From CAVORD01 sp963698535 (lineage in GTDB: Bacteria; Bacteroidota; Bacteroidia; Bacteroidales; VadinHA17), in contig CAVORD010000001.1 of the NCBI GenBank assembly GCA_963698535.1, forward strand, positions 62,001 to 126,000: a stretch of 64,000 bases of DNA, written 5' to 3'. Position numbers and translations under genes: made by a program. Below are positions 16,771-24,992 of the stretch, one piece after another. The notes beneath the pieces were generated by a model that worked only from the letters and a program-made list of their open reading frames with translations, was not told the origin of the DNA and searched no databases. How positions within the stretch are numbered: the first letter of the stretch is position 1; each line of letters opens with the position of its first letter.

Positions 16771-18021
16771 GCTGGTTTTGGTTGTTTTTTGGATCTTATC
16801 ATAATCGATTAAAGCCAATTTTATGCTTGAAATAACCAGATCGGGTTCGTCGGCTTGAACAAAATGGCTTGAGTTGGAACAATAATATAGCTTTCCATAT
16901 TTCAGAGGATATAAAAGTTCTAACCACCGTTTCATTTGGATGTTACTGTTAATTCTCCACATCTTTTCCCTGTCGAAAATTGTCGGTGGTTCAGAGTCAG
17001 TAAAACCACCGGCCTTAATAAAATGAACTGGTACGTCTGGCAAAGGGTTCCGGTCACACTCTTCAAATTCTGTCTGGGTCAGTTGCCTTGAGATTTTTAC
17101 TTCTTCTACATAATACCTCGGCATTTCTGTATAGAGTTTTTCAATAAAATTCTCATACGGTTGCCCAAATATAGAATCAATCTGATACTGGGTTAGCCCG
17201 ATTTCCAGATAAGGCTGGTCGCCCATATCACCCTTTTTTGTGAAATCAATGGGATCAATAAAAATAAGACCTGCTATTTCATTGGGATAGTAAGAGGCAA
17301 AACTTCTGATATAGGCTCCGCCAAAAGAATGCGATACCAACAGATAAGGTGGCTCTAGCCCTTTCCCCAACAGCATCTTTCTCAAATTATTAACAATATG
17401 CTCAGTTGTAGGAGGCAGGTTGTCGTCTTCGGACTCTCCAATCCTTGGTCGGTTATAGGCAAAAACAGCATTTGTCTTTGAAACTTCATCAATTATGGTT
17501 TTCCACCTGTCATAGGTGTCGGCCATTCCATTTTCGAATACAATTACCGGTTTATTTATTTGGTTATTATTCAAACCAGTTGTATAAACTTCAACCTTGT
17601 ATCCATTTATAGTCATAAAGTCTATGTTGGCAAAAGCCTTGTCCTTGTTTGCCTTAACTAATTCAATAAGGGGTTCCCACCTTCTATCCTTGTACAACGC
17701 TTTTAAATCCGGGTCAGACTTTATATGCCCGTAATTGGTGTAATCCATTAATGTTGCAAGGTAATTTAAGTAAAAGAATGCGCTATCTGCATTGTTTGCT
17801 AAAGAATAAGAACATGCGGCATTATAACGATGGTTCATTGTTATTTTAGCATCCGGGGCAGCGAAGGCAGCAGAAAACGCAAGTGCGGAGTTCGCATAGT
17901 CCTTTACCTGATAAAGGGAGTCTGCTTTTCTGATAATAACATCATACTTCTGGTGATTTTTCTGAGCAAGCAAAGATGTTGATGAAATCAAAAGGGCGAG
18001 TAAAAAAGTAGTCGTTTTCAT
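16765..18021 (-). CDS. Secreted alpha/beta hydrolase with N-terminal TPR-like domain
   Basis: 418 residues with a signal peptide ending LLAQ. Residues 25-120 resemble a short helical-repeat (TPR-like) domain: AFSAAFAAPDAKITMNHRYNAACSYSLANNADSAFFYLNYL and DPDLKALYKDRRWEPLI, a pattern seen in many Bacteroidota hydrolases. Residues 140-410 are an alpha/beta hydrolase with VFENGMADTYDRW as oxyanion region, nucleophile in LVSHSFGGAYIRS and terminal His in SSHFVQADEP. Periplasmic hydrolysis of an unknown ester or amide is likely. The two cassette arms match (GTTAGTGGCTGG against rc ATTAGCGGCAAG). Confidence 0.82.
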   Translation of the reverse strand: MKTTTFLLALLISSTSLLAQKNHQKYDVIIRKADSLYQVKDYANSALAFSAAFAAPDAKITMNHRYNAACSYSLANNADSAFFYLNYLATLMDYTNYGHIKSDPDLKALYKDRRWEPLIELVKANKDKAFANIDFMTINGYKVEVYTTGLNNNQINKPVIVFENGMADTYDRWKTIIDEVSKTNAVFAYNRPRIGESEDDNLPPTTEHIVNNLRKMLLGKGLEPPYLLVSHSFGGAYIRSFASYYPNEIAGLIFIDPIDFTKKGDMGDQPYLEIGLTQYQIDSIFGQPYENFIEKLYTEMPRYYVEEVKISRQLTQTEFEECDRNPLPDVPVHFIKAGGFTDSEPPTIFDREKMWRINSNIQMKRWLELLYPLKYGKLYYCSNSSHFVQADEPDLVISSIKLALIDYDKIQKTTKTSH

Positions 18022-18066
18022 ATGTTATTTTAAATAATGGTTCAATCAGGATTGAAATAAACTTGC

Positions 18067-18182
18067 CGCTAATGATCGGCAGTATATGATCATGGCGATT
18101 TCCTTATTGAAATCAGTCTGACAGATTGGTGGGCCAGGAGTGTAGTGCGATTATCTGCCATGACTTATACTACTTGTTATGT
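18067..18182. repeat. Partly decayed attC
   Basis: Left core CGCTAAT (18067-18073) followed by GATCGGCAGTATAT; right half TGACTTATACTACTTGTTATGT with core 18176-18182. The left core has lost its final C, but the arm still mirrors the opposite end of the hydrolase cassette. Confidence 0.75.
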
Positions 18183-18216
18183 GGTCGCAGCCATCGTGAC
18201 TTCAACCTGATCTGAT

Positions 18217-18714
18217 CTACTTTTTAATGCACCGGACTGGCCTGCCAGCGTTTTGGCTATAGTCGGTAGTATCTACCATGTGAGAATACTTCGAAAATGA
18301 AGCGGAATCTTTCTTCAGGAATAAGGCAAGTTTTCTATAATCATCTGTTGTCGCAGCTCTCCAGCCAGCTGGGCATAACTTCCCGGTTTCTATCGCATAA
18401 CCATTGTATTTATAAACAGGGATTTTCGTTTCAGTTGATTTCTCAACACGATATGCATCACTTGAAACAGAGTCCCATAATCTGGAATCAGCGATCAAAG
18501 GAATGCTTTCGCCGTCTGAATACCGTTTGTCCTTTATTGTATTCATTGTCCATGTTTGCTCACCGATTTTGATTGCCCTGTAGATATTATCATTTTCCTC
18601 AGCATTAAGATTTTCATTTATTATTTTCTTAACGGTAATCCTATTCGTTTCCTGGGCACTGAGAATTGCAGGGATACAAAAAATTGCCAGCAAGAGGTAA
18701 ATGTTTGTTTTCAT
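18217..18714 (-). CDS. Fibrobacter-major-paralogous (FISUMP) domain protein
   Basis: 165 residues from the ATG at 18714 with a signal peptide ending LSAQ; an upstream ATG at 18744 would lie before it. The mature part carries the FISUMP signature: IGEQTWTMNTIKDKRYSDGE, then WDSVSSDAYRVEK and KLCPAGWRAATTDDYRKL, ending GRPVRCIKK. These domains are common in secreted Bacteroidota and Fibrobacteres proteins; function is unknown. The usual module is complete but compressed. Confidence 0.82.
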   Translation of the reverse strand: MKTNIYLLLAIFCIPAILSAQETNRITVKKIINENLNAEENDNIYRAIKIGEQTWTMNTIKDKRYSDGESIPLIADSRLWDSVSSDAYRVEKSTETKIPVYKYNGYAIETGKLCPAGWRAATTDDYRKLALFLKKDSASFSKYSHMVDTTDYSQNAGRPVRCIKK

Positions 18715-18754
18715 TTTACTTGGTTGATTAAAGGAGCTTAACAATATGCTTTCG

Positions 18755-18797
18755 GCATAACCACTTAAACGATAATATTATATACCGCTTGTTAAAC
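18755..18797. repeat. Miniature attC (43 bases)
   Basis: Left core GCATAAC (18755-18761) and right half ATATTATATACCGCTTGTTAAAC with core 18791-18797. The loop is only about 20 bases. The TAA stop of the serine hydrolase gene (18792-18794) lies inside the right core. Confidence 0.65.
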
Positions 18798-19832
18798 GGT
18801 TTCTTTTTTCTTTAATATTTTGACAATTCGGCTATAAATTATTTCTGCTAAATTCCAGTCATATCCATCAAAATTAGTTGTATTGTTGAATTGAATAACA
18901 ACCATGTCCATGTCTTTGTGGTATTTTGCAATGCTCTGGTAGCCGGGAAGTAGCCCTGTATGTTCGTAAACGTAAATTGAAGAATAGATTTCCTGTTCCC
19001 CTTCATTAAACACAGAACCATCGTTTAATGCCCGCAGGAATATGCCCACGTCTTCTGCTGTAGCCAGCATTAAGCCAGTATTTTCATGCTTGAAATCGGT
19101 ATCAACGCCAACATAATAGCCGCTCATTACTTCATCAATATTCACTTCACCAAGCGAACCGAAAGTGTGTTTAAGCCCGAGTGGAATTAATATTTTCTCC
19201 TTGATATATTGTTGGTGTGGATAGCCCAAAGTTTTATCGATGAGGTCCTCAATCAACATATAATTGGTATTTGAATAACCATAATCTTCACCTGGTTCAA
19301 AGTCGGCTGGCAGATCCAAGGCGTATTCAAGTGTTTCTTGTCTGTTTTTTGGAGGTTTTTTCCAATAATCAGGATGGTCAACAAAATTTGGAATGCCACT
19401 CCGATGCTGCACCATCATTCTCAAAGTTATCTTGTCTGAATATTCAATTCTTCCCGCAAGTTCCGGAAAGTATTCAGTAAGTGTTTTATCCAAAGACAAA
19501 CGCCCTTCTTTAACTAATTTTGCAGTAGCTACAGCGATATATAACTTTGTAATACTCGCAATTTTAAATAAGGCTTGTGGGTAGGCAGGTATTTTCTCTT
19601 TTCGGTCATGCCAGCCTGCGGCATAAAACTCCGGTGGTTTTCCTGCTTCGTCCACATATACAATCATGCCGTCAAATCCATAATTAATTCCTTGGTTGAG
19701 TTGTTCTTGAACCGTATCAGGCAGTGGCATTATCCATGCTCTCACCAAAATCCATGGTACAAAATATAAGGAGCTTATGCTGGCAACAATAAATACGATT
19801 CTTAGTATTCGTTTTATCTGGTGCATTTTCAT
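18792..19832 (-). CDS. Serine hydrolase, beta-lactamase class C/PBP4* type
   Basis: 346 residues with an N-terminal membrane segment (about 7-30). The catalytic SxxK is SITK in FKIASITKLYIAVATAKL; the second motif is YSNTNYMLIEDL; the third is near EHTGLLPGYQS, where HTG replaces KTG. This is the pattern of class C beta-lactamase-like hydrolases and D-Ala-D-Ala-type esterases, usually not true lactamases. At 346 residues it is slightly short for a full domain plus anchor. It ends within a miniature attC, and the arms of this cassette no longer match clearly. Confidence 0.85.
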   Translation of the reverse strand: MKMHQIKRILRIVFIVASISSLYFVPWILVRAWIMPLPDTVQEQLNQGINYGFDGMIVYVDEAGKPPEFYAAGWHDRKEKIPAYPQALFKIASITKLYIAVATAKLVKEGRLSLDKTLTEYFPELAGRIEYSDKITLRMMVQHRSGIPNFVDHPDYWKKPPKNRQETLEYALDLPADFEPGEDYGYSNTNYMLIEDLIDKTLGYPHQQYIKEKILIPLGLKHTFGSLGEVNIDEVMSGYYVGVDTDFKHENTGLMLATAEDVGIFLRALNDGSVFNEGEQEIYSSIYVYEHTGLLPGYQSIAKYHKDMDMVVIQFNNTTNFDGYDWNLAEIIYSRIVKILKKKETV

Positions 19833-19872
19833 AATGTCATTCTATTTTAATGTGGCGCACTTTTCAAATTGT

Positions 19873-20063
19873 GCCTAACGGTCGGCGGAACCGAAAACTG
19901 GCGGAGCCAGTTGAGCTCGCGATACGCTTCGCCCTCCGAAGCTAATATGCGTAGGAGGGAAGCGAGCAATGGGTAGTGTGCGTGCCCTGTGGTCGGGCCG
20001 GTGGGACAGGAGGGCTGGCGCACCTGCCAACCGGCAGGCAAACTTTTTGCCTTTTGGGCCTTA
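19873..20063. repeat. attC fragment, long-loop subtype, right half missing
   Basis: Left core GCCTAAC (19873-19879) then the long loop (GGTCGGCGGAACCG, hairpin AACTGGCGGAGCCAGTT, GAGCTCGCGATACGC, CAATGGGTAGTGTG, CTTTTTGCC) ending at GGGCCTTAAACAC. The ATACCGCTTGTTA half is absent, and the DNA alkylation repair gene ends here. Contains a degenerate CCTGCCAACCGGCAGG palindrome (20023-20038). Confidence 0.8.
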
Positions 20064-20783
20064 AACACTTTTTCTAAATTTCTTCCTATATTCTTTATCC
20101 ATCTTCTCCGTTGAATACTGGATAATCAATCTACCACACTTGTCTTTCCATTTCATTAAAAAATCTTCAATCTGTGAAGGATATTTTTTCCACAAACCAC
20201 GTAATAAGGTACCTATGCCTTTTTGAACATATTCAGAATCATCAAGCATTAGTGGTTCAACTGATTCTATTGCTTCAATGGGATTTAAATCCTTCGTTAA
20301 TTTATCAAGTTCAACGAGCGCAACAGGTACTGCTCTGCGTTTCCATTCTGACTCAGAACCAACCCATGTGTTTAAATCATTAAAACTGATGACTTTATCA
20401 AGTAGTAAACTGGACAAAACAAACATGCATAGAACATCGGTAGTTGCCCAGTCTTTAATTCCAAAATCAAACCAATTACCAACCCTATTAAATGTATCTT
20501 TTGAAAAATCTTTTCTGCTAGAGTTTAAAAAACTTATAGCAACGTGCTTTTCTTCAAATCTTCCATTTTTCATTAACTCATCGCCTAAATCCAGGTATCT
20601 TTGAATGGTCATTTCTTCCTTCCATTGCTCTATCCATTTTTCAACTTGGCCTTTAAACAACTTATCATCTATTCCATAACCATCATACCCTTCCTTGAAA
20701 TATTTCTGATATTTCTTTATTATCTCCGGGTCGGAATTAGTTTTACAAAAGTTCCTTATTTCCTGAAATTTAGTGTCTATCAT
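20061..20783 (-). CDS. DNA alkylation repair protein (AlkD-like HEAT-repeat glycosylase)
   Basis: About 240 residues if translation starts at the ATG at 20783 (an ATG at 20819 would add twelve). The sequence follows the AlkD family: NFCKTNSDPEIIKKYQKYFKEGYDGYGIDDKLFK at the N-terminus, then tandem helical repeats (ISFLNSSRKDFSKDTFNRVGNWFDFGIKDWATTDVLC, WKRRAVPVALVELDK). AlkD removes bulky or 3-/7-methyl purines by recognising exposed backbone rather than base flipping; the active-site Trp/Asp region (DFGIKDWATTD) is present. Its downstream attC is truncated, so the cassette is probably immobile. Confidence 0.82.
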   Translation of the reverse strand: MIDTKFQEIRNFCKTNSDPEIIKKYQKYFKEGYDGYGIDDKLFKGQVEKWIEQWKEEMTIQRYLDLGDELMKNGRFEEKHVAISFLNSSRKDFSKDTFNRVGNWFDFGIKDWATTDVLCMFVLSSLLLDKVISFNDLNTWVGSESEWKRRAVPVALVELDKLTKDLNPIEAIESVEPLMLDDSEYVQKGIGTLLRGLWKKYPSQIEDFLMKWKDKCGRLIIQYSTEKMDKEYRKKFRKSV

Positions 20784-20838
20784 GATGTTTATCTCTTTCT
20801 GCGGTTTAATTTTTTGCATAATTGTTTCTGTGCATGCA

Positions 20839-20969
20839 GCGCAACGGTTAGTATATGAAAAGTAGGCGATTCCGATGCACGAAATTTTCGGTTAAGCAAG
20901 AAGTTTGATATGAGTCAAAAGCCTCGAATCTGAAACTATTTAGACTATTTTTTATATTCATTGTTGTAC
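20839..20969. repeat. attC site 2 (diverged)
   Basis: Left core GCGCAAC (20839-20845), right core GTTGTAC (20963-20969), 131 bases. The GTTG/CAAC form of the core is used instead of GTTA/TAAC. The inner L boxes are eroded (TTATATTCATTG). Its right arm GTTGTACGTAG mirrors the far end of the MscS cassette. Confidence 0.78.
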
Positions 20970-21001
20970 GTAGGTTATTCTATATCTCAATTCCAATTTT
21001 T

Positions 21002-21499
21002 CTATACATTGATTTTCTTTTTTATCATTTTTTGAGTAAATACATTGTTTGGGATGGATATTTCCTCTGCTTCTTTTGTTTTAAGTATAACAAAAAAGAG
21101 ACCTATATCACTAACTCTTCCTTCAATTTCATAATCCTTGTCAATTATGGTAATTGTATCTTCTAGTTTAACAGTGTGATTAAAGAAAATAATGATACTC
21201 GAGGTAATATTAGATAGAATTGACCACTGAGCGAACAATGCAATTCCGATTACTGTTAGCACAGTGCTTATAAATACAGCTAATTCCGATTGGTCAACTC
21301 CCCAGATTAATAAAAGAAAAATAGTACAAGTTGAGAAAAAAATGAGATTTGTAGCTTTTTTTATAATCTTCCCTCTCTGTTTTTGAACTGTTTTGTTTAT
21401 GATAGTTCTGTCAATTAGTTTGCTCATTATTATTCTCAACAAAATATAAGCTATTATAACAATTACAGACTCTATGATTTTAATATTAACTGTTTCCAT
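21002..21499 (-). CDS. Small mechanosensitive channel (MscS family)
   Basis: 165 residues, shorter than MscS (286). Two N-terminal membrane helices (6-26, 48-68), then the pore helix (LAVFISTVLTVIGIALFAQWSILSNITSSIIIFFNHTVKLEDTITI) followed by the beta domain (EIEGRVSDIGLFFVILKTKEAEEISIPNNVF). The C-terminal cage domain is absent, so it is a minimal MscS. It would open on membrane tension to release osmolytes. The cassette arms match (GTTGTACGTAG / GTTGCACGTAA). Confidence 0.88.
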   Translation of the reverse strand: METVNIKIIESVIVIIAYILLRIIMSKLIDRTIINKTVQKQRGKIIKKATNLIFFSTCTIFLLLIWGVDQSELAVFISTVLTVIGIALFAQWSILSNITSSIIIFFNHTVKLEDTITIIDKDYEIEGRVSDIGLFFVILKTKEAEEISIPNNVFTQKMIKKKINV

Positions 21500-21513
21500 A
21501 TTTATTTACTTAC

Positions 21514-21645
21514 GTGCAACGGTATCTCGTATGAGCAGTAGCGGATATTAGCCCGCTATACTATCACATAGCACCGACTTTTGATTTATAATTTTACGTT
21601 TCAATATAGCAATGAATCCGCTATTGCTTATACATATTGTTGGGC
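21514..21645. repeat. attC site 3
   Basis: Cores GTGCAAC (21514-21520) and GTTGGGC (21639-21645), 132 bases. Inner half CTTATACATATTGTTGGG replaces the usual ATACCGCTTG. AATCCGCTATTGC and GAGCAGTAGCGGAT can pair. Together with site 2 it belongs to a diverged subgroup with GTTG cores. Confidence 0.8.
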
Positions 21646-21653
21646 GTAGTTTA

Positions 21654-22148
21654 TTAATCGTCATCTTCATGTTCCCCGTTGCCGTTTTCGTTAGCTGGTA
21701 TAATATTCCCACTTCTTATTTCTGTGTGACGAATTTCACCACCTTTTGTTCCAGTCTCTTTCCCGAAGAATAAAACAACCAAAGCGAATACCATTGTACC
21801 AATTGAAACGATATTAGAGTAGGTTTTTTGCTTGAAACTTGCCCAAAGTCCTAGTAGCGACAGTCCTCCTAAAATATAAGATAGAATAGCGAATGTTTCA
21901 GCCGTTTCTTTGTGGCTTTCAATATAATTTTCAGTTACGCCACTTATCTTTTCTACTACTTCTTCTGCACCTTCGCCAGTAGTCATAGCTGCAATTGCCG
22001 ACAATGCCCCAATTGTGAAAATCATATAAGCCGTTCTCTTTACTGCTTCTGATTTTGAAATTAGTCCTGTAATCATAACTATTACACCCACAACGGGAAA
22101 AATGATTGGTAAATGATTTACCACTAAATGCCAATGTGCTCCGTTCAT
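21654..22148 (-). CDS. DUF2231-like membrane protein
   Basis: 164 residues with four hydrophobic segments and the typical start HWHLVVNHLPIIFPVVGVIVMITGL, where paired His and the Pro resemble the DUF2231 haem- or metal-associated membrane family. A central soluble loop (TGEGAEEVVEKISGVTENYIESHKE) and an acidic tail follow. Function unknown. It lies 18 bases after the VIT transporter gene in the same cassette, so both probably act together in metal handling. Confidence 0.78.
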   Translation of the reverse strand: MNGAHWHLVVNHLPIIFPVVGVIVMITGLISKSEAVKRTAYMIFTIGALSAIAAMTTGEGAEEVVEKISGVTENYIESHKETAETFAILSYILGGLSLLGLWASFKQKTYSNIVSIGTMVFALVVLFFGKETGTKGGEIRHTEIRSGNIIPANENGNGEHEDDD

Positions 22149-22166
22149 TTTATTGTATTTTAGAAA

Positions 22167-22877
22167 TTAAACATTTACTCCAAACAGATAACCCACGAAC
22201 GCGGAAAGTACCATAGCGATTGTACCCCAAACTGTAATTCTGACTATTCCTTTCAATATATTTGAACCACCAGTTTTTGCAGCCATTGCTCCTAAAATGA
22301 CTAAGAAAAAAGTAGTAAATCCATATAGCCAATATTCCATTCCTTTTATTGAGACAAAAAGAACCACTAAAAGAGGTAAAATACCTCCTACTGTAAATGC
22401 AGCACCTGACGCTAATGCTGCTTGAATTGGATTAGCCTTACTTATTTCATTGATTCCCAATTCATCTCTTATGTGTGTTCCTATGGCATCTGCTTCGGTT
22501 AGTTCTTTTGCAACCTGCATTGCTGTTTCACTTTTAAGTCCCCTCTTTTCATATATTTGAGCTAATATATTTAGCTCTTCTTCTGGCATTTCTGCAAGTT
22601 CTTTTTTCTCTCTTTCGATGTCTGCTTTTTCAGTGTCAGTTTGTGAGCTTACAGACACATATTCTCCTGCTGCCATGGATAATGCACCTGCCACGAGTCC
22701 AGCTACCGTTGATAAAATAACGGGTTCACTTGTTGAACTCGCAGCCGCAACACCGATTGCAAGACTTGAAATTGAAATAATTCCATCATTTGCTCCTAAA
22801 ACTGCAGCTCTCAGCCAATTGCTCCGATGGATGTAATGGCTGTCCAAATAGTTGTCAATCGTTATATTTTTATTCAT
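22167..22877 (-). CDS. VIT1/CCC1-family Fe/Mn transporter
   Basis: 236 residues with five hydrophobic segments. The N-terminus HYIHRSNWLRAAVLGANDGIISISSLAIGVAAA is the family signature; the TM1 Asp and Met and the following SMAAGEYVSVSSQTDTEKADIEREKKELA carry the metal-relay acidic residues. Members move Fe2+ or Mn2+ out of the cytosol in exchange for protons. It heads a two-gene cassette with DUF2231; the ORF starts 35 bases inside the cassette boundary. Confidence 0.9.
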   Translation of the reverse strand: MNKNITIDNYLDSHYIHRSNWLRAAVLGANDGIISISSLAIGVAAASSTSEPVILSTVAGLVAGALSMAAGEYVSVSSQTDTEKADIEREKKELAEMPEEELNILAQIYEKRGLKSETAMQVAKELTEADAIGTHIRDELGINEISKANPIQAALASGAAFTVGGILPLLVVLFVSIKGMEYWLYGFTTFFLVILGAMAAKTGGSNILKGIVRITVWGTIAMVLSAFVGYLFGVNV

Positions 22878-22906
22878 TTCTGTTTATTTATATTGCCTTA
22901 AATTAT

Positions 22907-23141
22907 GCCCAACGGTAGGCGGTATGATTCAGTGCTGGGTAACGGTTCTCAAACCGTTATGGCACGGGGTTTTGCATTCCTATCATACAGATGGTCGTTT
23001 CACTATATAAATATAGTTTTTCTCCGTTATAGTGTATTGGCCTTCGGGCTGATAAACCACTGTCTCGTTTAGCAAAGTTGTTCTCAGCGAGGGCACTGCA
23101 AAAATTGTGTCACAGAGTATTGATAATACCGCATGTTAGCG
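22907..23141. repeat. attC site 4
   Basis: Cores GCCCAAC (22907-22913) and GTTAGCG (23135-23141), 235 bases. The L box is GGCGGTATGATTC against TTGATAATACCGC. An insertion-like stretch holds GGTAACGGTTCTCAAACCGTTAT, a strong internal hairpin. Inner pairs GGGGTTTTGC / TGCAAAAATTGTG are retained. The stop codon of the following gene overlaps the right core. Confidence 0.88.
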
Positions 23142-24140
23142 GCTTTTTTCTTTAACAATATTTATTATGGTTTGATTAAACATCTCAGATTCTTCTGCAG
23201 GTATCTCATGACCAGATTTCTCGAACCATATGAATTTCTTTTTAGGAGCGTTCATTTTGCTTAAATGATTTTCAGCTACTATGCCTGGCAAATTCCAATC
23301 GTGACGTCCTGCCATGAAGTAAACAGGAATTTCCAGATCTTTTATATGTGAAATGTCTGTTATGAATGGTTCTCCTTTCATTCGGGCAGCCGTATAGTTA
23401 AACGCATCAAACCAGTTATAACCCTTATAATCATCAGACATGGTTTCAGCCTTTTCTATTTCTTTTGAGATCTCCGAATCATAAACTACTCCCTCATATT
23501 TAAGCAGTAACTGGTATTTACTCATAAAACAGTCCAGGACAGTTCCACAAACACTGGTATCTTTATTATTAATTAATTGCAATTGGCTCAAAGTAGCTGA
23601 ATCCTTTTTTATTTGCGCTTGTTCCGTTAACCATTGCATTGAAACATCCCAACTCTTTTGCATGTCAGTAATTTGGTCTACACCTATGTATGCATGATAG
23701 TCTTCAGGGTATTTTTCGGCCAATTTTAAACCAATCACGCTACCATACGAAAAACCTACAAGGAATATTTTTCTTTTATTGAATTTATTTTGGAGCCATT
23801 GAGTCAATTCATGGGCATCATTTACCAAACTTTCAGGACTAAGATTTTTGGGGTTAGGATTTTTCATAAATGATCTTCCACAGCCTGCCTGATCCCATGA
23901 GACAAGTATCACCTCTTTTGTCAAATCAGAATTGAAATATCTCAATTGAGGGTTTTGCGGCCATCCCGGTCCGCCATGTAAAAAGAGCAAAACTGGCAAT
24001 TGGTCTGAACTACCTGTCATCTCTACATATTGCTTTTCACCACCTAGTTCAACGAATATTTTTTCTTCGACACTTTTTTTGTTCTGATTTTGACAACCAA
24101 TCACAAAAACTACCAATAATAAAAATAAAAGACGTTTCAT
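23136..24140 (-). CDS. Alpha/beta hydrolase lipoprotein, proline iminopeptidase-like
   Basis: 334 residues with a lipoprotein signal (VIGC, Cys16). The HGGPGWPQNPQLRYFNSDL oxyanion loop, DQAGCGRS, and nucleophile elbow LVGFSYGSVIG are those of proline iminopeptidase-like hydrolases; the acid (GRHDWNLPG) and His (SGHEIP) are present. Such lipoproteins probably clip N-terminal residues from short peptides, or esters, at the envelope. The stop codon TAA is supplied by the attC core CTAAC. Confidence 0.86.
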   Translation of the reverse strand: MKRLLFLLLVVFVIGCQNQNKKSVEEKIFVELGGEKQYVEMTGSSDQLPVLLFLHGGPGWPQNPQLRYFNSDLTKEVILVSWDQAGCGRSFMKNPNPKNLSPESLVNDAHELTQWLQNKFNKRKIFLVGFSYGSVIGLKLAEKYPEDYHAYIGVDQITDMQKSWDVSMQWLTEQAQIKKDSATLSQLQLINNKDTSVCGTVLDCFMSKYQLLLKYEGVVYDSEISKEIEKAETMSDDYKGYNWFDAFNYTAARMKGEPFITDISHIKDLEIPVYFMAGRHDWNLPGIVAENHLSKMNAPKKKFIWFEKSGHEIPAEESEMFNQTIINIVKEKSR

Positions 24141-24195
24141 AGTTTCAATATTATATTTTATCTATTTCATTATGTTCTCTTTAAAGACAAATTGC

Positions 24196-24288
24196 CGCTA
24201 ACGGTCGGCGGTATGGCTAGTGTGTGTGCCCGCCATAGCCTCCTTGTGTGGCGGAGGAGGGGCTAATTAACTATACCGCTTGTTAGGT
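24196..24288. repeat. attC site 5 (short, 93 bases)
   Basis: Cores CGCTAAC (24196-24202) and GTTAGGT (24282-24288). L boxes GGCGGTATGGCTAG and CTAATTAACTATACCGC pair; the loop contains GCCTCCTTGTGTGGCGGAGGAGGGGC. It belongs to the HEPN/MNT cassette, which lies to its right. Confidence 0.93.
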
Positions 24289-24297
24289 ACAGTTGCC

Positions 24298-24639
24298 TTA
24301 GTCGGGTTTAAGGACCTTCTGAATCTTTGCCTTAAGAGTTGGAAGGTCATTTTGGATTATTTGCCAAACTTCCTCTGCGTCAATTCCAAAGTAGTCATGA
24401 GCGACAATATTTCGAAATGCTTAAATTTTGATCCAATCGATTGTGGCTGCTTGGTTCTTTAATTCTTCAGAAAGTTTCATGACCATCTCTCCAATGATAA
24501 CAAAATTCATCATTGTGGCATCAAAGGTTTTAATGTCTTCATTGAAACTATCAGGATCCTCAAATTTCTGAGTATAATTCAGGATCTTTTCTATTGAATC
24601 CAGTATCATTTCAAGTCTATGGAGGTCCTTGTTAGGCAT
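24298..24639 (-). pseudogene. hepT: HEPN-domain toxin (DUF86) with premature stop
   Basis: The full frame (113 codons) reads through a TAA at 24421-24423, which truncates the protein at residue 72. After the stop the frame continues perfectly: AFRNIVAHDYFGIDAEEVWQ, which contains the RX4-6H motif (RNIVAH) that is the RNase active site of HEPN toxins. So the visible protein keeps the first helices but lacks the catalytic motif. A single A-to-T change in a Lys codon (AAA to TAA) explains it. The gene overlaps mntA by eight bases and is translated second. Confidence 0.85.
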
Positions 24640-24940
24640 AGATTGTCTCTTTGAGGATACTTTTGCGAAGTTTGGGTTTTATGTATTTCTCACGGCAGAT
24701 ATCCACATCTGTTTTGAACTCAGATCTAAGATATTCTCTAAGACTTTGTTTTATCTCGAACAGATTTTCAGTATTGTTTTCAAATTCAACAACAAAATCA
24801 ATATCACTGCCAATCTCCTGATCCCCACGAGCGAAGGAACCAAAGAGGCCAATTTTAATAACGTGAAAGTTATCCTTTAGGTACTTTTTGTTATTTGTGA
24901 GAAATGATAATATCTGGCTTTTAGTTGTCATTATTCTCAA
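24632..24940 (-). CDS. mntA: MNT-type nucleotidyltransferase antitoxin
   Basis: 102 residues (or 99 from Met4 at 24931). The minimal nucleotidyltransferase motif GLFGSFARGDQEIGSDIDFVVEF contains the GSx10DxD signature. In HEPN/MNT systems this enzyme AMPylates a Tyr near the HEPN active site to neutralise it. A -7 box TACTTTTG overlaps the upstream end of the gene, so a leaderless message beginning at Met4 is possible. Its partner toxin is broken by a stop codon. Confidence 0.92.
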   Translation of the reverse strand: MRIMTTKSQILSFLTNNKKYLKDNFHVIKIGLFGSFARGDQEIGSDIDFVVEFENNTENLFEIKQSLREYLRSEFKTDVDICREKYIKPKLRKSILKETIYA

Positions 24941-24945
24941 AAGTA
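24938..24945 (-). promoter_or_regulatory. Candidate -7 box of the HEPN/MNT cassette
   Basis: TACTTTTG on the minus strand fits the Bacteroidota -7 consensus TAnnTTTG. It lies seven bases before the ATG of Met4 (24931), which would give a nearly leaderless transcript. No clear -33 TTTG is seen at 19-21 bases upstream. Confidence 0.5.
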
Positions 24946-24992
24946 CAAATAATCCTTAGATAATCATCTGTCAGGGTTTGTATTGCAATTGT

